Shown here: in pieces, positions 5,394 to 10,606 of the stretch
Layout of the letters: every line of letters begins with the position of its first letter
Position numbering within the stretch: the first letter of the stretch is position 1
From: an uncultured Eubacteriales bacterium
Lineage (GTDB): Bacteria > Bacillota > Clostridia > Christensenellales > Aristaeellaceae
Length of the DNA stretch: 10,606 nucleotides
Assembly: GCA_900553315.1 (NCBI GenBank)
Contig: USCW01000042.1
Span: 1 to 10,606, forward strand
Direction of reading: 5' to 3'
Notes under the pieces: generated by a model
What the model was told of the DNA's origin: nothing
The model's database searches: none
What the model saw: the letters and a program-made list of their open reading frames with translations, nothing else
Translations under genes and position numbers: made by a program

Positions 5394-8300
5394 TCTCCCC
5401 AGACCTGTCCGGGCACATCCTGCACACCTGCGGGATACACCCCCGGCTGCCGCAGCACAAAGCCCAGATCAGCGTCTCGATTGGCCTTGTCGCTCTCCAC
5501 GGACACATTTTCCACCTGCACGGTTTCCGCATCCGTTTCCGGCAGAATGCTGGTCATCACGCCCTGTCCCTGCTTGGTGGGCTTCACCTCCGCGGGATAA
5601 ACGACCTCCAGCGTATACGGGCTGGGATACACATTTTCCAAGAGATAATAGCCGTATGCATCCGTGACGGCCTCATGCTTCACTTCGCCATCGCGGATCA
5701 GCCGCACAATTACGCCGGGCAGACCGGGCTCGTCGCTGTCATGCCAGCCGTCGCCGTCAAGATCAAGCCACGCCTGATCGCCGAGGCTTCCCGGAAGCAC
5801 GCTGCCAATGTCCATGCTCCGCTGATCCTCCGCCATGCGCAGGTCAATGCGGTCGCTCTGACCGCTCTGGCCGTTGGTCTGCACCATCACGCTGATCTGA
5901 CCGCCGCTGGTCAGGCGCTCGTCGTTCGGCTCCACCACCAGCTGCCCCTCCGGCAGCGTCACTGCCAGATAATACGTACCGGGCATCAGTTGCGTGAACA
6001 GATACGTGCCGTCCTCCTTGGAGTCGCACGCCTGCACCTGCGCACCGCTGTCATCCGTCAGCAGCACATGCGCCTGACTGACGGGCTCGATCACGCCGCC
6101 GCGATCCAGCCACACCTTGCCGCCGATGGAGGTATACATCACGATGCCCGCCTTCAGGCCATCCACGCTGTCGCCCTCGCGCACGGTCACGGCTTGCTGC
6201 AATACGCCGTTTGCCTGCGCAAAGGTGCTGTCGCCCTGCGGCGCAGCCAGCGTCACGCTGTTCAGACTGTAACGGAAGGTGTAGCTTCCGGGCACGAGGC
6301 CCTCCACCGCAAACGCGCCGTTCTCGTCCGTCTTCAACGTTGCAAAAATGCGGCCCGTGTTTTCGTCCACCACGGTGATGATTTCATCCTTGGGCGTGCG
6401 CTCGCCGGCATCCATGTGACCGTCGTTGTTCTCGTCCAGCCACAGCATGCCGCGCACGGACGCGGGCGTAACCGCGCCCAACTCCTGTCCCTCGTAGCGC
6501 TCACCCATGGCGAGGTTCAGCTTCACCTGCTGTGCATTTTCGCCGGGGACAAGCGGCAGTGTGAAGCCCGACGCACGGGTCAGCACCTTTCCTTCGGGGA
6601 AGGTCACGCTGAGGGTATATGTATCCGGGTGCAGTCCCTCAAAGGCGAAGCTTCCGTCCGGGCCGGTGGTGCAGGTCAGCTCCTGCAAGTCTTTCCGGCT
6701 GGGGGTCAGCGTCAGCACCGCCCCCGCCAGCAGCGCGTCTCCATCGTCGCGGGTACCGCTGCCGTCGTGATCCTCAAACGTAACGCCGTTCACACGTCCC
6801 AGCGTCACGCCGCCCACAAGAGGCATGTCCTTCTGCTGAGCCGTCGCAAAATCAAACCATTCGCTTGCGCCCACGCCCTGCTCACCCGTGACGGCGTTGC
6901 CGCCGTTCTGCACGCTGGCAAACACCGTATCCTCCGGCAGCTCATAGCGCACATAATAGCGTCCGGGCATCACCGCATCAAATTTGTACGCGCCCGTCTC
7001 ATCCAGCGTTGCCTCAAACTCTGCGCCGTTTTCGCTCATCAGCTTCACAACCGTACCCGCAAGACCCGTTTCGCCCTCGTCCTGCGCGCCGTTGTCGTTC
7101 GCGTCCGCAAACACCGTACCCTGCACCACGCCGGGCAGGATCATTCCCGCGTCCATGCCGTCGCGGGTCTCACCCAGCGCGAGGAAGAACGCCTCCGTCG
7201 CACCTGCCCCTGCGGACTGGTTCACGAACACATTCTGTTCACCCAGCCGCGTGAAAGCATACCCTGTCTTCGCGTTCATGCTCAGCTGATAGGTGCCGGG
7301 CGTCAGATCCTCAAAGGTATACGCGCCCTTATTGTTCGTCCGTGCCGCAGCGATCACCGTGCCCTGCTCGTCCAGCAGGTTCACCGTCAGCCCGGACACG
7401 GCCTTTTCATTCTTGTCCTTTACGCCGGAGAAGTTATCATCCAGATAGCACACGCCGCTGATGGTTCCCGGCAGGATCGCGCCCACCTGCATCTGCACAG
7501 TCTCGCCCGCCTGTACAGTCACGCCGTCCACGGTGTTCTCCCGGCGGCCGCTCCGCGCCTTGAACCAGTTGCCCGCCGTGGCCCGATCCACCGTCGCGGT
7601 GAAGGTGTAACCGCCCGTGGGCAGAATCACGCGCACCTTATATTCGCCCGACCGCAGGGACGTGGCGCGGAACACGCCGTCCTCCCCCGTCTCTACGTCG
7701 GCTACCTTGTCGCCGTTAAGCTTGGAGACCTCGACCTCCACGCCCGCCAGCGTCGCTTCGCCTGCATCATAAATGCCGTTATAATTCGCGTCGAGGAAGG
7801 CCACGCCCTCGATGGTTGCCTCCCGCATGAGGCCTACATGCTGCTTTTCCAGCAGATCGCCGGGCTCCAGCGTGATGCTCTTGCTGGCCGTGCGGCGGCC
7901 TTCCGCCGTCAGAATAGAGCGCATTTCCCGACCCGTAGCGCTGTAACGGGTAAACATCAGCCCGTCCGGACAGGTCACGCTCAGCTTATAGCTGCCCGCA
8001 CGCACCTGATCCAGCACATACGCGCCGTCCTCTCCGGACACCGCCGTATAGGTCAGGCCGTTCTTTTCACCCGTCAGCGTCACGCTAACCCCCGCGAGAC
8101 CCTGCTCATTGTTGTTCCAAATGCCGTCGGCATTCTCGTCCAGCCAAACGCTGCCGGTCACGGCAGCCATGGTATTCACGCCCACGCCCATCCGCGTCGT
8201 TTCGCCGCGGACGAGGGTCATCATCTCGCTTTCCTGCACCGTCTCAGAGGATTGCTCCATGATGCTGGAGGTGGCGCGAAGCTCCTTGCCCTTCTTGCCG

Positions 8301-10429
8301 AAGCCATACCCATCGGGCAGCGTTGCACGCACCTTATAGGTACCGGGCGCCAGCGTGGTGAAGCTCGCGTCACCGTTCTCGTCGCTGAGCGCCGTAGCTG
8401 CTACCGCTTCACCCGTCTCCATCACGCGGATTGCTTCCAGCGTTACGCCCGCAAGGCGGCGCTCATACACGCCGCGTTCGCCGTTGCTGTTGCCGTCAAT
8501 GAACACATTCACCAGCAGCGCCGCCGGTTCCGTCAATGCCGCGTTCAGCTCCGTCTCGCTTACGCCCGCCAAATGAATGACCGCACTCGCGCCCAACGCA
8601 TCCACATCATATGCACCCAGCTTGCCGACCAGCGCCAGCCCTTCAGGCGCTTGCAGCCGCACGCGCCAATCCCCGGCGGGCACGTTGTCGAAGCGCCACA
8701 GGCCGCTCATATCCGTGACGGTCGTGGTATACAGCTGACCATCCGCGTTCAGCAGCTCGACGGTCATGCCGCTCACAGCCGTTTCCCCGGACTGAAGTAC
8801 GCCGTCCAAATTTTCATCCATAAACGCACACCCGGACAGGCTGGCGCTTTCCAGCCGCGTCAGCGTGGGCAGAGTCATTTGCGCCCCCGCCGTCACCTGC
8901 ACCGCAGTGCTCGCCTGATACTGCGTTTCCGTTGCCAGCGCATTCCAGCCCTCGCCAGACACCGCGCCCACGTCGGGCAGCGTCACCGAGACATGATATA
9001 CATCAGGCAGCAGCGCTTCAAAAACGAAGCTTCCCTGCCGCACCGTTGTTTGCAGCTGTTCCTTCTCGCCGCTGACCGCCACCACCGTGCCGTCCGGGAG
9101 GTTCTGCACCGTGCCCGCAAGGCTTCCGCCCTGCACAAAGCCCAGCTCGTAGCGGCTTTCCTGTCCCGCCGTCAGCGTCACATTCCATTGCGCCTGTACA
9201 CGCTGAAGGGTTTCATGGCCGTTCAGGCTCGTCAGCAGCAGATTTTCCGGCAGCGTCAGCGTGACCGTATAGTCCCCCGCCGCAAGACCGGTGAAGGTCA
9301 GCTCCTGCTGATCGTCCGCCGCCTGACTGGCGACTGTCTCGCTGCCCTGCGTCAGCGTGCACTCATAAGCAACCGCAGCGTTGCTGGACAGCGTCAGCAA
9401 ACTGACCGCCCGTGCGGTCACGTTCACCTCCGCCGCAGGGTTTTCCGCATTCAGCGTCACCGACTGCGCGGGCGTATCCATTTCATAAACGGCGCTTGCC
9501 GGGGTGAATGTCGCCAGATAATCCCCCGCCGCCAGTTCGGTCAGTTCGAACGCGCCGTTTGCGTCCGTGACTGCCGTGCGACCATTGCCGAGTGACACCG
9601 TGACCCCCGCAAGGCCCGTGCCGTCGCAGGTCACGCTGCCGCGCAGGGTATAATCCGCTTTTTCAGGCTCCGTGGTGGGAGCTTCCATATTTTCCGCAGA
9701 ATTATGTTCTTCTGTGGAGGGTTCTTTCGTATTTTCTATCGTTTCAGGCGCTTCCGTGGGGATTTCCGTTGCAGCAGGTGTAGGCGTAATCGTACTGTCC
9801 ACCGTCAGATGAAGGATTGTCTCCTCATCGCCCTTATAGGCCTCCAGCGTGAAGGGCTGATCCATGGCCAGACTCCGTCCTGCCGCCGCGATGGTTTGAT
9901 GCAGCACATAATCCCCTGCCAGCATAGCTTCGGGCAGGATATAGTTTCCCGTCTCATCCAGTTCGAAGTCGAGCACGTCGTTTCCTTCGGCGTCCAGCAC
10001 CGCAAAGGCTGCGCCCACTTCTCCCTGCACGGTAAACAGACCCGCGTTGGCATACACCAGCACTGGCGGGTTATTGCGCTTGCCCTCCGTGACGGACACG
10101 GCGATCGGCGCGTCTTGGATCAGGTAGCCCTCGGGCATTTGCTCCATGACAGGCCGGATGGTGATATCCTTGACCGTTTGCAGCAGCAGGGTTTGATCAC
10201 GGCCCTTCTCGGGGTTCGCCGCGACCGTGCCCAGCTTGGTATCCCCGGACCACACCTCAAACACGCCCCGCAGCGGTTCGGTCAGCCACTCCCCCTCCGC
10301 GTTGGCGTGCAGTCCGCGAAAATCCACCGACAGGGTGGTTTGCTCGGCCATGCCGGCAAAGGGCCACGCGCACAGCAAGCCCATGCACAGCAGCCACGTC
10401 AAAATCTTCTTCAAGCGCGTCGTTTTCAT
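5390..10429 (-). CDS. Giant secreted multidomain SdrD_B-repeat surface-type protein
   Basis: A 1679-residue exported protein. Residues 1-28 are a signal peptide (basic n-region, hydrophobic core, cut near AGMA-EQ). Residues 30-210 look like two prealbumin-like (SpaA/Cna_B-type) domains. Residues 212-258 are a Pro/Thr/Glu-rich linker. Residues 260-340 resemble a carboxypeptidase-regulatory domain (GLAGVTVSL, then TDANGAFEL and AGDYLATF), followed by two more degenerate beta domains (341-525). Residues 527-1657 hold about ten SdrD_B-type repeats of 107-119 residues. Each has a W/F-x-D-x-N-x-DG-x-x-x-x-x-E loop, a G-x-x-V strand and a P-G-x-Y-x-[LV] strand; these loops bind calcium in staphylococcal Sdr proteins. 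Such proteins form rigid stalks for adhesion or scaffolding. The C-terminus (PGQVWGE) shows no LPXTG, membrane helix, SLH or dockerin, so how it is held at the surface, if at all, is unknown. The ATG is supported by GGAGG nine bases upstream. It is transcribed alone, with its own promoter and terminator. Confidence 0.92.
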   Translation of the reverse strand: MKTTRLKKILTWLLCMGLLCAWPFAGMAEQTTLSVDFRGLHANAEGEWLTEPLRGVFEVWSGDTKLGTVAANPEKGRDQTLLLQTVKDITIRPVMEQMPEGYLIQDAPIAVSVTEGKRNNPPVLVYANAGLFTVQGEVGAAFAVLDAEGNDVLDFELDETGNYILPEAMLAGDYVLHQTIAAAGRSLAMDQPFTLEAYKGDEETILHLTVDSTITPTPAATEIPTEAPETIENTKEPSTEEHNSAENMEAPTTEPEKADYTLRGSVTCDGTGLAGVTVSLGNGRTAVTDANGAFELTELAAGDYLATFTPASAVYEMDTPAQSVTLNAENPAAEVNVTARAVSLLTLSSNAAVAYECTLTQGSETVASQAADDQQELTFTGLAAGDYTVTLTLPENLLLTSLNGHETLQRVQAQWNVTLTAGQESRYELGFVQGGSLAGTVQNLPDGTVVAVSGEKEQLQTTVRQGSFVFEALLPDVYHVSVTLPDVGAVSGEGWNALATETQYQASTAVQVTAGAQMTLPTLTRLESASLSGCAFMDENLDGVLQSGETAVSGMTVELLNADGQLYTTTVTDMSGLWRFDNVPAGDWRVRLQAPEGLALVGKLGAYDVDALGASAVIHLAGVSETELNAALTEPAALLVNVFIDGNSNGERGVYERRLAGVTLEAIRVMETGEAVAATALSDENGDASFTTLAPGTYKVRATLPDGYGFGKKGKELRATSSIMEQSSETVQESEMMTLVRGETTRMGVGVNTMAAVTGSVWLDENADGIWNNNEQGLAGVSVTLTGEKNGLTYTAVSGEDGAYVLDQVRAGSYKLSVTCPDGLMFTRYSATGREMRSILTAEGRRTASKSITLEPGDLLEKQHVGLMREATIEGVAFLDANYNGIYDAGEATLAGVEVEVSKLNGDKVADVETGEDGVFRATSLRSGEYKVRVILPTGGYTFTATVDRATAGNWFKARSGRRENTVDGVTVQAGETVQMQVGAILPGTISGVCYLDDNFSGVKDKNEKAVSGLTVNLLDEQGTVIAAARTNNKGAYTFEDLTPGTYQLSMNAKTGYAFTRLGEQNVFVNQSAGAGATEAFFLALGETRDGMDAGMILPGVVQGTVFADANDNGAQDEGETGLAGTVVKLMSENGAEFEATLDETGAYKFDAVMPGRYYVRYELPEDTVFASVQNGGNAVTGEQGVGASEWFDFATAQQKDMPLVGGVTLGRVNGVTFEDHDGSGTRDDGDALLAGAVLTLTPSRKDLQELTCTTGPDGSFAFEGLHPDTYTLSVTFPEGKVLTRASGFTLPLVPGENAQQVKLNLAMGERYEGQELGAVTPASVRGMLWLDENNDGHMDAGERTPKDEIITVVDENTGRIFATLKTDENGAFAVEGLVPGSYTFRYSLNSVTLAAPQGDSTFAQANGVLQQAVTVREGDSVDGLKAGIVMYTSIGGKVWLDRGGVIEPVSQAHVLLTDDSGAQVQACDSKEDGTYLFTQLMPGTYYLAVTLPEGQLVVEPNDERLTSGGQISVMVQTNGQSGQSDRIDLRMAEDQRSMDIGSVLPGSLGDQAWLDLDGDGWHDSDEPGLPGVIVRLIRDGEVKHEAVTDAYGYYLLENVYPSPYTLEVVYPAEVKPTKQGQGVMTSILPETDAETVQVENVSVESDKANRDADLGFVLRQPGVYPAGVQDVPGQVWGE
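5459..8851 (-). repeat. Coding tandem array of about ten SdrD_B-type domains
   Basis: The calcium-type loops begin near residues 538, 645, 764, 880, 997, 1109, 1220, 1332, 1442 and 1556 of the giant protein. Examples are DENLDG, DENADG, DANYNG, DANDNG, DENNDG and DLDGDG. Repeat 9 (near 1440-1450, DRGGVIEPV) has lost the acidic loop but keeps the following strands. The repeats differ widely at the protein level, so the array is old and not a recent nucleotide duplication. Confidence 0.85.
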
Positions 10430-10439
10430 CCGTCCGCCG

Positions 10440-10540
10440 CCTCCAAACTTATTTCACTCCACGACAAAAAAGCATCCAATCCGCCTTCATGGTAAATCAC
10501 CCCACCCCAAAAGTCAATCCTTCCAAATGTAAAACATTAA
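10440..10540 (-). promoter_or_regulatory. Promoter and ribosome site of the giant gene
   Basis: On the minus strand TTGACT (10517-10512), a 17-base spacer and TACCAT (10494-10489) form a reasonable sigma-A promoter: 5 of 6 matches at -35 and 4 of 6 at -10. The start would be near 10482, about 53 bases before the ATG. The ribosome site GGAGG lies at about 10439-10443, nine bases upstream of the ATG. No operator-like palindrome is evident here, unlike at the exporter operon. Confidence 0.55.
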
Positions 10541-10606
10541 GGGAGACGATGGAACTCTGGGGGAGAGGCCGCTTCTCTAAGAGAAGCGCCTCTCCCCCAG
10601 ACCCCC
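10541..10606 (+). repeat. GC-rich hairpin repeat, copy 3 (cut by window end)
   Basis: It begins GGGAGACG. A 22-base arm (10556-10577) pairs with a 21-base arm (10581-10601) around TAA, with a single bulged C. The flank AGACCCCC runs to the window edge and parallels GGACCCCTCCCGA in copy 2, so the repeat probably continues outside. It lies upstream of the giant gene's promoter. Confidence 0.75.

Noticed and set aside
4967..9595. 1542-residue open frame on the plus strand
   Set aside because: It is antisense to the giant SdrD_B gene and rich in Arg, His and Gln. It is kept open by the codon pattern of the real gene and shows no signal peptide or domain.

Overview
The window reads as chromosomal DNA of a GC-rich, gut-type Clostridia bacterium (Oscillospirales or Christensenellales-like). 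This rests on the high GC, AGGAGG-type ribosome sites, sigma-A promoters, a TetR-MMPL-heptad-protein cluster, a Gram-positive-style SdrD_B/SpaA secreted protein, and intergenic hairpin repeats. No rRNA, tRNA, CRISPR array, transposase or phage gene is seen. The placement is inference from style, not from a marker gene.

Left part (about 1-4784) is one regulated unit. A TetR-family regulator (4185-4784, plus) is divergent from a two-gene operon on the minus strand. That operon encodes an MMPL/RND-type membrane transporter (3985-1910) and then a secreted protein with Leu/Gly heptad repeats (1888-74). The spacer holds two near-consensus sigma-A promoters that face each other and share the same TATA bases. 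A palindrome TGTTGA-N5-TCAACA covers the regulator's -35 box and the predicted start point of the transporter transcript. The simplest reading is that the TetR protein represses both itself and the exporter until a ligand is bound, probably a toxic, lipid-like or cell-envelope compound. The heptad protein would be the exporter's extracytoplasmic partner.

Middle part (4785-5389) has no credible gene but is full of inverted repeats. There is a GC-rich hairpin repeat whose apex appears to have been invaded by a pair of compound hairpins. Next come a long imperfect hairpin and a run of four short hairpins, three of them with cUGCGg tetraloops on the minus-strand RNA. Last are two terminators, one per strand, between the convergent tetR and giant gene.

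Right part (5390-10429, minus) is a single 1679-residue secreted protein. It has a signal peptide, prealbumin-like N-terminal domains, a Pro/Thr/Glu-rich linker, a carboxypeptidase-regulatory-like domain and about ten SdrD_B-type repeats, most with a Ca-binding DxNxDG-type loop. It ends without an LPXTG motif, membrane segment or other recognisable anchor. It has its own promoter and terminator, and nothing in the sequence ties it to the exporter cluster. A related GC-rich hairpin repeat lies at each end of the window, so three copies flank the genes.
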